From Micromonospora coxensis (lineage in GTDB: Bacteria; Actinomycetota; Actinomycetes; Mycobacteriales; Micromonosporaceae): DNA of 64,000 bases. Where the stretch lies: the NCBI RefSeq assembly GCF_900090295.1, contig NZ_LT607753.1:1984001-2048000 (forward strand), given 5' to 3'. Below, in pieces: positions 49,804 through 59,046 of the stretch. A program made the translations under genes and the position numbers. Within the stretch, counting starts at the first letter, position 1. Each line of letters opens with the position of its first letter. Under the pieces are notes generated by a model. That model had not been told where the DNA came from and made no database searches. It saw only the letters and a program-made list of their open reading frames with translations.

Positions 49804-50655
49804 TCAGGTCGACGTCTGGTAGTAGCAGGCGTTCCTGGCCCAGCGGATCGGACCGACCCGGGTGCCCCAGGAACTCCAGCCGTCGGCGGTGGCCGTGTGC
49901 CAGTACCGCGCCAGGTAGCTGCCCGTCGCCGTGCGCAGTTCGGTGTGGTCCAGGCCGTCGTCGTACTGGATCTTGTGCTGGGCGCTCATCGCGACACCGG
50001 AGGCGGCGTCCACGTCCCCGTCGTCGAAGGACGAGACGACCGTCCAGTCGGTCCCCATCGCCGACTGCGGACGGCTCGCCAGGCCGCTGAGGAAGCTGCT
50101 GCCGGCCTGCATCTCCTTGCACTGCAACCAGAGGGTGAGACTGCACCAGCCGGCGAACGTCGCGCCGGCGTGCGGGGTGCCCAGCGTCACCACGTCCTCG
50201 ACGTAGACGTAGGGCGGGTAGCCCGTGGTCCCCTTGGCCACCTCGGTGAGAGCCGAGCGGATCACCAGCCCGCCCATGGAGTGACCGACCACGTCGACCT
50301 TGACGCCCTTGGTCGAGTAACGGTGGTAGATCTCGTTGGCCAGGGCCCGGCCGACCGTCTTGATCGACGTCGAGGTGGTGTCGCCGTTGTACATGATGTC
50401 GCAGTTGGTGTTGCCCGAGTAGTAGCCGAACGTCGTCAGGTCACCCGTCCAGCCGGTGTCCGTGAACACCGGCGTCACGGCCGACCAGTACGCGTCGCAG
50501 TCCGCGTTGCCGTCGGGGCTCCAGCCATGGATGAAGATGACCGGGTTCGCCACGCCGTTGGCCCGCGCCGGGGCGGCGAGCGCGGGCGTCTGCGCCACGA
50601 GCGTGAGCCCTCCGGTGAGCAGCAGAGTGGCGAGCAGCGCCAACGTTCGTCGCAT
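49804..50655 (-). CDS. Secreted lipase/esterase (alpha/beta hydrolase)
   Basis: The 283-aa secreted hydrolase has a signal peptide ending in PALA, the oxyanion-hole segment VIFIHGWSPDGNADC, and the nucleophile elbow VVGHSMGGLVI (catalytic Ser in GHSMG). EDVVTLGTPHAGATFAG and MQAGSSFLSGLA are typical of Streptomyces LipA/lipase-2 type enzymes. The Asp and His of the triad lie later, the His perhaps in GLDHTEL. It would release fatty acids from lipids outside the cell. ATG 50655, with a moderate ribosome-binding site. Confidence 0.9.
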   Translation of the reverse strand: MRRTLALLATLLLTGGLTLVAQTPALAAPARANGVANPVIFIHGWSPDGNADCDAYWSAVTPVFTDTGWTGDLTTFGYYSGNTNCDIMYNGDTTSTSIKTVGRALANEIYHRYSTKGVKVDVVGHSMGGLVIRSALTEVAKGTTGYPPYVYVEDVVTLGTPHAGATFAGWCSLTLWLQCKEMQAGSSFLSGLASRPQSAMGTDWTVVSSFDDGDVDAASGVAMSAQHKIQYDDGLDHTELRTATGSYLARYWHTATADGWSSWGTRVGPIRWARNACYYQTST

Positions 50656-50869
50656 CTGTCCGTCCTTGTTCACGTGAGCCGGGAGCCGCGCACCTGGCGG
50701 GCCTGCCGTGAGCGGCGCTCGGCATTGTTCCTCACCACGGACTCGTCGGTCCATACGCGAGATCCCGCACGTCAGGGCCGCGATCGGGCCGGCACGGACC
50801 ATCGCCGGTCCCGGGGGCGGGACCCGTGGCCGGTCCGACGACCTGCGCCCGTGTCCTAACCTGGCGACC

Positions 50870-52024
50870 GTGCGAAGCAGCAGGAGATCAGGCGATCTGA
50901 TCGCGGAGGCCCAGGCCGACGCCGAACGGGAGCGCGTCGAGCAGGAGCGGGTGGACGCGACCCCGGAGCGGGACGGGGACGGCACCGTCCCCCGGTCGAC
51001 GACGGACGCGGCGAGACCGGGCCGGCACGCCGGCCACTGGCTCGTCGGCCTGTTTCCGCTGGCATTCCTCGGTCACCTCGTGGTGCAGGTGGTCTTCGGT
51101 GCCGAGGGGCGGGCCTGGTTCCAGGAGCGGGCCTGTGCGACCAGCGGCTGCACCGGCCCGGCCATGACGGTGGTGGGCTGGCTGCTGATCGCGCTGCCGT
51201 TCCTCCTGGTGGTGCCGTACATCGCCTACTGGTCCCGGCTGAACCCACCGGCCCGGGCCGCCGGCCTCGTGGTCGTCGTCCCCCTCGCCGTGGCCGGGCT
51301 GCTCTTCGTGCCCGGGCGAGGCAGTTCCCTCGACGAACTGGTCGACGGCCCCGGCTCGGACGCCCTGGCCACCGGCATCACCTGGGCCGGCGTCGGCATC
51401 GCCGTCGGTGTGCTCGCCCTGCTCGTGGTCAGCGTGATCGCGGCGCGGCGGAGAGCGGTGCTGCCGAAGCTCTGGTCGACGCTCACCACCATCGGCGCCT
51501 GCGTGGCGATGCTCGGGGTGGCGCTCGGCCGGGTCGCTCCGGTCCCGGTGACGGCCGCGCAGGCGCTTCCCGAGCGGACCTTCACCGCCGCCGGGGACAC
51601 CCTGACCCGGACGGCGGCCCGGGACCAGCCGGGCTGTGCCGGAGTGCTCCCCGACGAAGGGCTCCTCGACGGCTGCCTGCGTACCGTGGAGGGAACCTGG
51701 ACCACCGACGACAGCGACGCCGTGGTGCACCTCGCGGCGGTCTTCTTCCCGAGCGAGTCGATGGCACGGGACCGCCGGGCCGGCCTGCCCGACGACGTCG
51801 CGCAGACCGGAGTGACCGGCGACGTCCTCACGGTCGAGTCGGTGTCGGGGAGCTGGGTGCTGTTCAGCAGCGTCGGGCACGCCGACGGGCGGACGATCGC
51901 CGAGGCCGACCGGGGCTGGCTGCTCTGGTCGTCCGGCCAGGTCGCCTACCGGTTCATCGGTCACCAGGTCGGGTTCCTGGTCGCGCCCTCGCCGAAGAAC
52001 GGCATCGGCCCGCGCACCCCGTGA
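50870..52024 (+). CDS. Integral membrane protein with extracytoplasmic domain
   Basis: The 384-aa protein starts at GTG 50870, 7 nt after TAACCT (50857-50862), so it is probably leaderless. A charged cytoplasmic N-terminus (RSSRRSGDLIAEAQADAERERVEQERVDATPERDGD) precedes four membrane helices (about 50-235). A secreted C-terminal domain (about 240-384) has RTAARDQPGCAGVLPDEGLLDGCLRTVEGTW, with a likely disulfide, and ends in PRTP. The family is not recognised. It is divergent from the lipase gene. Confidence 0.75.
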   Translation: MRSSRRSGDLIAEAQADAERERVEQERVDATPERDGDGTVPRSTTDAARPGRHAGHWLVGLFPLAFLGHLVVQVVFGAEGRAWFQERACATSGCTGPAMTVVGWLLIALPFLLVVPYIAYWSRLNPPARAAGLVVVVPLAVAGLLFVPGRGSSLDELVDGPGSDALATGITWAGVGIAVGVLALLVVSVIAARRRAVLPKLWSTLTTIGACVAMLGVALGRVAPVPVTAAQALPERTFTAAGDTLTRTAARDQPGCAGVLPDEGLLDGCLRTVEGTWTTDDSDAVVHLAAVFFPSESMARDRRAGLPDDVAQTGVTGDVLTVESVSGSWVLFSSVGHADGRTIAEADRGWLLWSSGQVAYRFIGHQVGFLVAPSPKNGIGPRTP

Positions 52025-52203
52025 CCTTCCGCAGTCGACGGTGGACGAGTCGCGCCACCGGTACTCCTCAGCCGGCCCGGCGCACGTGGTCTGATCCGGC
52101 GCTGGTCGCGCCCTCCGACACGGTCAGGTGGGGGATACCGCACCCGGCCGGGTGCCGATAGTGTCCACGGGTCGCACAATCCGTTCATCCGGAGGGCTCC
52201 GTC

Positions 52204-53394
52204 ATGAGGATCGGACTTCCGTGGCTGCCCCGAACGGTCGCCACCGTGCTGCTCCTTCTCGGAGGGGTCGCCGTGCCCGCCGCGTCCGCCTCGGCGGCGC
52301 CGGCGGGGGCGGACCTCACCGCTGAGCTGGCCGGCGGGACGATTCCGCTGGGAGTCACGAAGAAGACGCTCCACCTGAAGATCAGCAACCGGGGCGACGC
52401 GACCCCGACCCGGGTCGTCGTCCGGGTCGACGCGTCGGACCTGGACCGGTTCGACTTCAGGATCTCGCTCTGGCCGACCGGCGGGCCGCGTGACTGCGAC
52501 GGCGATTTCTCCGGCTGGTACTGCCAACTGCTGCCGGACCAGCTTCCGGGGCCGGGCGAGACGGTGGAGCTGCCCATCCTCGCCACCGTCCAGGCCGAAG
52601 AGCCCCTCGCGGGCCGGATCAAGGTGACGGTCGAGGTCAGACCGGAAGACACGAATCCGGCCGACAACATGAAGTGGTTCCCGATCGAGGTGGTGGACAA
52701 CCCCGAAGCCGACCTCTCGGTGGTCGCGCCGGACGTGACGCAGTCGGTGCGGGTCGCGCCCGACGGCAGCCTGAAGTCCACCGGCACGTTGAATCCGGGC
52801 GAGACGGGCGCGGTGCGCTACACGATCGCCAACCAGGGGCGGAAGCCGGTCGGTGGCGTCAAGGTCGAGCTGCGCGCGCCCACGGGCGCGACGTTCACCA
52901 GGCCGCCGGGCGAATGTGTCCTCGGTGACGCCGGGCGTACGGCGGTCTGCACCTACGACCGGCTGGCCCTCGTTCCCGTCGACCAGGACACCAACCCCAA
53001 GGACAAGGTCCACTCCGCCGTCGAGCTGTACCACCTGGTGACGGTGCCGGCCGCCACCAAGGCGCCGGTCACGTTGCGGGACGGATCCGTCCGGGTCGAG
53101 GGCCTGAGCGAGGCGCGGTCGGAGCGTTCCGCCCCGGCGCGGAGCGAGCTTCCCGCGAACGCCGTCGCCGTACCGGCGGCCGACGTGGACGACAGCGACA
53201 ACCAGGACGGGTTCGCGATCGTGGTGGCCGCGAAGAGCAGCGGCGGAGGTAGTGGCGGCAACCCCGGTGGCGGTGGTGGCGGCCTGCCGATCACCGGGTC
53301 CCCGACCGGGCTGATCGCCGGGGCCGGCCTCGCCATGCTGGTGGGTGGCGGCGTGCTGCTGCTCTTGACCCGACGGCGCCGGGCCGTCCGATGA
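52204..53394 (+). CDS. LPITG wall-anchored protein with Ig/DUF11-like domains
   Basis: The 396-aa protein has a signal peptide (about 1-30) and two Ig-type beta domains (about 33-165 and 170-290; e.g. LKISNRGDATPTRVVVRVDASDL and VRYTIANQGRKPVGGVKVELRAPTGATF). A Ser/Gly-rich spacer follows, then the sorting signal LPITGSPTGLIAGAGLAMLVGGGVLLLLTRRRR. The LPxTG box, helix and Arg tail are the classic class of sortase substrates, so the protein is covalently attached to peptidoglycan. GGAGG precedes ATG 52204. TAGTGT (52159-52164) is a possible -10 box. Confidence 0.9.
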   Translation: MRIGLPWLPRTVATVLLLLGGVAVPAASASAAPAGADLTAELAGGTIPLGVTKKTLHLKISNRGDATPTRVVVRVDASDLDRFDFRISLWPTGGPRDCDGDFSGWYCQLLPDQLPGPGETVELPILATVQAEEPLAGRIKVTVEVRPEDTNPADNMKWFPIEVVDNPEADLSVVAPDVTQSVRVAPDGSLKSTGTLNPGETGAVRYTIANQGRKPVGGVKVELRAPTGATFTRPPGECVLGDAGRTAVCTYDRLALVPVDQDTNPKDKVHSAVELYHLVTVPAATKAPVTLRDGSVRVEGLSEARSERSAPARSELPANAVAVPAADVDDSDNQDGFAIVVAAKSSGGGSGGNPGGGGGGLPITGSPTGLIAGAGLAMLVGGGVLLLLTRRRRAVR

Positions 53395-53832
53395 CCCTCG
53401 ACGGATGACCGGTGCCGGCGGCGCGCCACCGGCCTCAGGGCCCCGGCCTCCGGGCCGACGGCCCGTTACGGATGACCGTGGTGTGCTGCCCGCGAATCCT
53501 CTCCCGCTTCGCCGCCGAGGTGCTTGCTTGCGGGTTGGGGGCGACGGGTGGAGCCGTCGTGGGGTCCGGTCAGTACGACGTGACCGCTGTATCCGGGACC
53601 GAGGACGATGGTCGCCCGGCTGGTGGGTGGGGCGCTGAAGGCACTGCTCTCCACCGCTGGTATCGCAGGAGTGAAGTCCGGCCCGCCGAGGTCTCCGGCG
53701 TCCGCCGCGTCACCGTCACCCATGACCACTCCTCCGTCATCGACTCTGCGTACGCCCAGGGGCCCGGGGAACCCGCCGATGCGATCCGACCCCTGGCATG
53801 CAGGATATGTTGCCTTCCACTATATTGGGTGA
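53395..53832. other. 438-bp intergenic region, mixed composition
   Basis: No gene is convincingly supported. A 74-codon frame (53608-53832) ends exactly where the PadR gene starts, but its ribosome-binding site is poor. TATATT (53821-53826) is the -10 box of the PadR gene, in an A+T-rich patch. Some of the stretch has looser codon patterns than its left-hand neighbour. Confidence 0.4.
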
Positions 53833-54180
53833 GTGAGTTATCGAGTGATGACAGAACCGGCCTTCTTCATCCTCACCGCGTTGCTCGACGCTCCGCGCCA
53901 CGGCTACGGGATCGTCGCGGAGGTGGCGGAACTGTCGCGCGGCCGGGTGCAGCTGAAGATCGGCTCCCTGTATGGGGCATTGGACCGACTCGTCGGTGAC
54001 GGCTTGGTCGAGCTGGACCGCGAGGAGGCATGGCAAGGACGGTTACGCCGGTATTACCGGGTGACCGAGCAAGGCCGCGACGCCCTCGACGCGGAGGCTC
54101 AACGGCTGGCCGCCAATGCGCGCCTCGCCTCGATCCGGTTACGCGACCGGCGGAACCCGATCCCAGGGACGCCGTCGTGA
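53833..54180 (+). CDS. PadR-family transcriptional regulator
   Basis: The 115-aa regulator has a winged helix-turn-helix: EPAFFILTALLDAPRHGYGIVAEVAELSRGRVQLKIGSLYGALDRLVGDGLVELD, then RRYYRVTEQGRDAL. PadR proteins usually repress an adjacent membrane-protein gene. GTG 53833 sits 6 nt after TATATT, so it is probably leaderless. It overlaps the following gene (GTGA). Codon use is looser than in neighbouring genes, with more TAT, CGA and ACA. Confidence 0.9.
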   Translation: MSYRVMTEPAFFILTALLDAPRHGYGIVAEVAELSRGRVQLKIGSLYGALDRLVGDGLVELDREEAWQGRLRRYYRVTEQGRDALDAEAQRLAANARLASIRLRDRRNPIPGTPS

Positions 54181-55235
54181 GTCGGCTGGAGGAGCGCTAT
54201 CGCTTCCTCTTGCGAGTGCTGCCCGCCGCCTACCGACAGGATTGGGAAGACGACATGGTCGCCGCCTTCCTGGACAGCATGGAAACCGACGACCCCGAGA
54301 CCACCGCGTACGTCGCAGACTACGGCCGGCCGAGCCTGTCGGAGGTCGCCAGCATCGTGTCTCTCGCGGTTCGGCTGCGTCTCGGCGGGGCTGACGCGCC
54401 ACCCCGCTCATACGCCTGGGGACAAGCCGTGCGACTGGCGACCCTGATGGCGATGCTGACCCACGCCGTCATGGTCACCGCCAGTATCGCCGTCACACTG
54501 TGGCTCTCCGGGAAGATCGCCTGGTTGCCGACTCCCGCACCGGAATTGGCGCTCACTCCATCGTCGACCATCTGGCGCACCACGTGGGACCTCGCCGGCT
54601 ACGCCTGGTTGCCGGCCTACATCGCGCTCGTCCTCGGACACCGACGCGTGGCCCAGGCAGTCGCCCTGCTCGCCGTGGTGCCTCCCGCCATCACCACCGC
54701 CGTGGAACAAGCCGCCGGTGACGTACCGCTGTCCGTGTCGCCCTGGGCCATGCGGCTCATCGACGTCTTCCTGCTACTCGCCATGGCGGCCTTCCACCAC
54801 GGCGCCCCACCTGTGCAGCGCCGGCCCTGGCTCGTCGCGCTGCCGATCGGCATCCTCCTCGTCCCCGTGCCGCTGTTCACCATCCAGGCAATCGAACCGG
54901 CGCTGAGGCTGCTGGACTGGCCGGGCCTGTTGTGCGCGGCGGTCACTGCCGCCATGGTGATCCACCTGACCGTTCGGGTATCCCGTGGCCCATCCCGCAC
55001 ACTGCCATGGTCACTGGCGTTCACCCTGCTCGCGGTAACCACGCTCGCCCTGCGAGCCGCAACCCTGCCGGACTACCACGACCAGGCACAGCGCAGGACA
55101 CTCGCCACGATCGCATCGGTGGAGGTCATCGCCGTTCTTGCGGTAGGCGTACCGCTCGCGGTGCTAGCCGTTCGAACGCTGCGCCGACTGCCACCCGTCC
55201 TCGCCACCGCCCCGAGACCCACCACACCGCAGTAG
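54177..55235 (+). CDS. Integral membrane protein paired with PadR
   Basis: The 352-aa protein begins with a helical cytoplasmic segment (LEERYRFLLRVLPAAYRQDWEDDMVAAFLDSMETDDPETTAYVADYG), as in permease-prefix domains. It then has about nine membrane helices. The PadR-plus-membrane-protein arrangement is common in actinomycetes, where the membrane protein is a target or partner of PadR. Start GTG 54177 overlaps the PadR stop codon. No transport motif is seen, so the function is unknown. Confidence 0.8.
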   Translation: MSRLEERYRFLLRVLPAAYRQDWEDDMVAAFLDSMETDDPETTAYVADYGRPSLSEVASIVSLAVRLRLGGADAPPRSYAWGQAVRLATLMAMLTHAVMVTASIAVTLWLSGKIAWLPTPAPELALTPSSTIWRTTWDLAGYAWLPAYIALVLGHRRVAQAVALLAVVPPAITTAVEQAAGDVPLSVSPWAMRLIDVFLLLAMAAFHHGAPPVQRRPWLVALPIGILLVPVPLFTIQAIEPALRLLDWPGLLCAAVTAAMVIHLTVRVSRGPSRTLPWSLAFTLLAVTTLALRAATLPDYHDQAQRRTLATIASVEVIAVLAVGVPLAVLAVRTLRRLPPVLATAPRPTTPQ

Positions 55236-55353
55236 GGACTCGCCGACCTCGGCGCCACCGGTCCGAGACGCAACCCCCCTCGGACCACTCGGCGTCCCGC
55301 ACGACCACGGCCACTCCACCGCACCACACACGTTTTCCCAGCTCACACGCTGC

Positions 55354-55430
55354 TGGTGGGGCGGGCGGGACTCGAACCCGCGACCGAGGGATTATGAGTC
55401 CCCTGCTCTAACCGGCTGAGCTACCGCCCC
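55354..55430 (-). tRNA. tRNA with CAU anticodon (tRNA-Ile2 or elongator tRNA-Met)
   Basis: On the minus strand the sequence begins GGGGCGGTAGCTCAGCCGGT and forms a full cloverleaf. The acceptor stem is GGGGCGG/CCGCCCC, the anticodon loop CTCATAA (CAU), and the T-arm GCGGGTTCGAGTCCCGC. The 3' CCA is encoded. The anticodon stem (GGGGA/TCCCT, with a G.T at 27-43) and the variable region resemble Escherichia coli tRNA-Ile2 more than elongator tRNA-Met, so TilS-modified Ile2 is my preferred reading. Confidence 0.95.
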
Positions 55431-55560
55431 GATACCGCGCCGGATCGTAACCCGCGCGACGGATCACCGGCCACCACCGAAACGGCACGAACGATCACCC
55501 GCGCCAGCACGATGGGCTACGCGAGGATAACAGTCAGCAGCCGACCGGGATGCCCCGCGA

Positions 55561-56802
55561 TCACCCCGGCGCGCGCAACTGGGCGAGGACCGCGCCAGCC
55601 GTACGCCAGCCGCTGGCCAGCGCGCCCTGGATCGACGGGCTGTCCCGGTGGTCGCCGGCCACGTAGAGACCGTCGCCGAGGGCCACCGGCTTGCGCAGCC
55701 GTCCCTGCGGCGGCGGCGCGGCGGGCAGCGCGTCGGGGACCGCGACGGTGGTGAGGTGCTCCCAGTCCGCAGTGGAGCGGCCGTAGAGCCGGTCGAGTTC
55801 ACGGCGGATCACCGGCTCGGGCGGGGCGGACGGGCCGACCACCGAGGTGGCGATCAGGTGCCGCCCGGCGGGCGCGTAGCCGGGCGCGGCGTTGCTGACC
55901 ACCACGGTGTTGGCGACCAGTTCCCGGCGGTCGCCGTCGAGCAGCAGGATCGGCTCGTCCAGCGGCGCCTCGGGCGCGGCGTGGTAGTAGGTGGTGTAGC
56001 TGTGCATGCGTACCCGGGCCAGGGTGGGCAGCAGGGTGCCCGCCGCCGGCGGGTCGACGGCGACCACGACGGCGCGACAGGCGATGTCGCCGGCCGGGGT
56101 GCGGACCCGGCCGGGCGCGACCTCGGCGACCGGGGTGTCCAGGGTGACCAGGTCGGCCGGCAGCGGGGCGGCGACGGCGGCGGGCAGCGCGCCCATGCCG
56201 CGCGCCGGCAGGCCGATGCGGCCGCGGGCGAAGGAGCGCAGGATCATCGCCAGCACGTGACTGGAGGTCTCCAGTTCCCGGTCGATGAGGACGCCGGAGA
56301 GGAACGGCCGCAGCAGTTCCTCGATGATGGCGGCGGAGAGCCCGGCCCGGCGCAGCGCGGCCTCGCTGGTGGTCTCCGGGGCGTCGAGCAGCCGGCTCTT
56401 CGGCAGGGTGGCGCAGCCGGCGGCGAGGGTGGCGAAGCGCAGCCGGTCGAGCAGCGAGCCGACGCCGGCCAGCGCGGTGCCGGGCGCGCCGCCGGGTTCG
56501 CGCAGCGGGTTGACCAGCCGGACGAGTCGCTCGCCGCGCCGCAGCAGCACCCCGGAGGTGAACCAGCCCAGGTCGAGGGTGTCCAGGTCGAGCAGGGTGC
56601 CCAGCCGGGGGTAGGCGGTGTTGAGCACCTGGAAACCGCGGTCGAGCAGATAGCCGTCGACGGCGTCGGTGGCGACCCGGCCGCCGAGCCGGTCGCCCGC
56701 CTCCAGCAGCCGCCAGGGCACGCCGGCGCGGTGCAGCCGGCGGGCGGCGGCGAGGCCGGCGAGGCCGCCGCCGACGATGACGACGTCCGTCTCAGCGCGC
56801 AT
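55561..56802 (-). CDS. FAD-dependent oxidoreductase (PPOX/phytoene-desaturase-like)
   Basis: The 413-aa flavoprotein starts with an FAD Rossmann motif (DVVIVGGGLAGLAAARRLHRAGVPWRLLEAGDRLGGRVATD) and ends with the FAD-binding GDGLYVAGDHRDSPSIQGALASGWRTAGAVL, as in protoporphyrinogen oxidase, phytoene desaturase and amine oxidases. The substrate domain in the middle is not specific. Its ATG 56802 lies inside the last codons of the MMPL gene (11-bp overlap), which implies a common product. It could act on a lipid or carotenoid precursor exported by the neighbour; that is inference. Confidence 0.88.
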   Translation of the reverse strand: MRAETDVVIVGGGLAGLAAARRLHRAGVPWRLLEAGDRLGGRVATDAVDGYLLDRGFQVLNTAYPRLGTLLDLDTLDLGWFTSGVLLRRGERLVRLVNPLREPGGAPGTALAGVGSLLDRLRFATLAAGCATLPKSRLLDAPETTSEAALRRAGLSAAIIEELLRPFLSGVLIDRELETSSHVLAMILRSFARGRIGLPARGMGALPAAVAAPLPADLVTLDTPVAEVAPGRVRTPAGDIACRAVVVAVDPPAAGTLLPTLARVRMHSYTTYYHAAPEAPLDEPILLLDGDRRELVANTVVVSNAAPGYAPAGRHLIATSVVGPSAPPEPVIRRELDRLYGRSTADWEHLTTVAVPDALPAAPPPQGRLRKPVALGDGLYVAGDHRDSPSIQGALASGWRTAGAVLAQLRAPG

Positions 56803-58918
56803 CGCCGGCCTCCGTCGGGGTCCGGGCCGCGCGGGACAGCCGGCTGGGCCACCAGACCTTCGGCCCGATGTCGTACGCCAGCGCGGGCACCAGCAACGAG
56901 CGGACCACGATGGTGTCCAGCAGTACGCCGACCGCCACCGCCACCCCCAGTTCCACCAGCACCACCAGCGGCAGTACGGCGAGCGCGGAGAAGGTCGCGG
57001 CGAGCACGATCCCGGCGGAGGTGATCACGCCGCCGGTGACGGCGAGGCCGGCCAGCACTCCGGGCCGGGTGCCCCGCCTGACCGACTCCTCCCGGACCCG
57101 GCTCATCAGGAAGATGTTGTAGTCGATGCCGAGGGCGACCAGGAAGACGAAGGCGAAGAGCGGGAAGGACGCGTCGACCCCGGGGAAGCCGAAGAGGTAC
57201 CGGAAGATCAGCGCGCAGAGCCCCAGGGTGGCCAGGAACGACAGCACCACGGTCGCGATCAGCAGCACCGGGGCGACCAGGGCGCGCAGCAGCAGGGCCA
57301 GGATGACGGCGATCACCACCAGCACCACCGGGATGATCACGTTGCGGTCCCGGGTGGACGCGTCGGAGGTGTCCACGTTGATCGCGGTGAACCCGCCGAC
57401 GACCGAGTCGGAGCCGGGTACCCGGTGCACCGCCTCGCGCAGGTCCCGGATGGTCCGCTCCGCGCCGTCGCTGTCCGGCGGGTCGGCCAGGGTCGCCTCC
57501 AGCTGCACCCGGCCGTCGACGACCTTCGGCGGCGTGTCCGGGGCGGGCGGGCCGGTCCGGTCGCCCTGGCCGACCGGGCGGACGGCGGCGACCCCGGGGA
57601 CGCCCTGCGCCACCCGGGCCACCTCCTGCGCGGTCTCCTGCCGGGTGAAGATCGTCGCCGGGCTGCCGGTGCCGGCCGGGTAGTGCCGGGCGATCACCTC
57701 CTGCCCGGCCACGGAGTCGGTGCGCTCGGTGAACAGGTCGGACTGGCCGAGGGTGGTGGCGCCGAGCTGGGTGACGCCGACGGTGAGCAGGGCCAGCGCC
57801 ACCGTGGTGACGATCCAGACCGGCCGCGCGCGGCGGGCGACGAATCGCGCGATCCGGCTCCAGATGCCGTGCTCGGTGTGCGGGTCGGCCCGGTCGGCCT
57901 CGGGCCGGCGCGGCCAGAACGCCCACCGGCCGCCGAGCACCAGTAGCGCCGGCAGGAAGGTGAGCATGACCAGCAGGGTGGCGGCGATGCCGATGGCGGC
58001 GACCGGGCCGAGCGCCCGGTTGGAGTTCAGGCTGGACAGCAGCAGGCAGAGCAGGCTGACGATGACGGTGGCCCCGGAGGCGACGATGGCCGGGGCGGCG
58101 CCCTTCCAGGCGGTCCGCATCGCGTCCCAGGGGCGCTCGTGCCGGTGCAGCTCCTCCCGGTACCGGGCGATCAGCAGCAGCGCGTAGTCGGTGCCCGCGC
58201 CGAAGACCAGCACGGTGAGGATCCCCTGCGCCTGCCCGTTCAGCTTGATCACGTCGTCGCGCGCCAGCAGGTAGACGAAGACCGACGCCAGCGCGTACGA
58301 CGTGCCCGCGGCCAGCAGCGGGAAGATCCAGAGCACCGGGCTGCGGTAGACGACGAGCAGGATGACCAGCACCACGACGAGGGTGACCAGCAGCAGCGGC
58401 CCGTCGATCGCGGTGAACACCTCGATCAGGTCGGCGAGCAGCCCGGCCGGGCCGGCGACGTCGACGGTGAGCCCGTCCCGGTCGTCGCCGGCGATGGCCC
58501 GTAACTCGTCGACGACCCGGCTGATCTCCTCGCCCTCGGAGTCGTCGATCGGGACGACCACCTGCAACGCCTGGCCGTCCTGGCTGGGGATCGGTGGCGG
58601 CAGCGGCCCGACCACGCCGGGGACCTGGGCGAAGCGGGCCGCGTCGGCGGTGGCGCGCTGCGTGTCGGCCTCGGTGATGCCGGCCGGTCGCTCGTAGACC
58701 ACCAGGGCGGGCGTGGTCGGTTCGTCGACGAAGCCGGCGGCGAGTTCCTGGGCGCGGGTGGCCTCGGCGTCGGTGGGCAGGAACGAGGCGTTGTCGTTGG
58801 TGGCGACCTCGCCCAGCTTGCCCGAGTACGGCCCCGCGATCCCGCCGACGACCAGCCAGCCGAGCACGACCGCCACCGCGATCAGCGTGGCCGTCCAGCG
58901 GCCCCGTCCTCCGGCCAT
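56792..58918 (-). CDS. MMPL-family (RND) transporter
   Basis: The 708-aa RND-superfamily exporter has 11-12 membrane helices in two halves. Each half has a first helix and an external loop (about 30-160 and about 390-500), and five packed helices with GAGTDYALLLIARYREEL and ALGIDYNIFLMSRVREES. These correspond to the (G)xDYxxxxxxRxRE motif of mycobacterial MmpL proteins, which use Asp-Tyr pairs for proton relay. They export glycolipids or fatty-acid derivatives. ATG 58918 was chosen over 58945 because only the former has a purine-rich ribosome-binding site; TAGACT near 58961 is a likely -10 box. Confidence 0.94.
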   Translation of the reverse strand: MAGGRGRWTATLIAVAVVLGWLVVGGIAGPYSGKLGEVATNDNASFLPTDAEATRAQELAAGFVDEPTTPALVVYERPAGITEADTQRATADAARFAQVPGVVGPLPPPIPSQDGQALQVVVPIDDSEGEEISRVVDELRAIAGDDRDGLTVDVAGPAGLLADLIEVFTAIDGPLLLVTLVVVLVILLVVYRSPVLWIFPLLAAGTSYALASVFVYLLARDDVIKLNGQAQGILTVLVFGAGTDYALLLIARYREELHRHERPWDAMRTAWKGAAPAIVASGATVIVSLLCLLLSSLNSNRALGPVAAIGIAATLLVMLTFLPALLVLGGRWAFWPRRPEADRADPHTEHGIWSRIARFVARRARPVWIVTTVALALLTVGVTQLGATTLGQSDLFTERTDSVAGQEVIARHYPAGTGSPATIFTRQETAQEVARVAQGVPGVAAVRPVGQGDRTGPPAPDTPPKVVDGRVQLEATLADPPDSDGAERTIRDLREAVHRVPGSDSVVGGFTAINVDTSDASTRDRNVIIPVVLVVIAVILALLLRALVAPVLLIATVVLSFLATLGLCALIFRYLFGFPGVDASFPLFAFVFLVALGIDYNIFLMSRVREESVRRGTRPGVLAGLAVTGGVITSAGIVLAATFSALAVLPLVVLVELGVAVAVGVLLDTIVVRSLLVPALAYDIGPKVWWPSRLSRAARTPTEAGDAR

Positions 58919-59046
58919 TTCCACCCGTCCCTCGAATCGACGCATCAATCGACGCAGCGGGAGTCTAAGTCGACATCGACCATCCTGCCGCCCGAGCCCA
59001 CCGGCCGGGGCGGAAACCACCGCACCGCCGCCACCCCGGACCGCCT

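Noticed and set aside
53608..53832. 74-codon frame ending at the PadR start
   Set aside because: Poor ribosome-binding site, low-complexity Ser/Pro/Thr tail and no family; the overlap with the PadR promoter makes it unlikely.
53412..53999. 195-codon plus-strand frame
   Set aside because: It runs into the PadR gene in another frame, and shows no recognisable domain.
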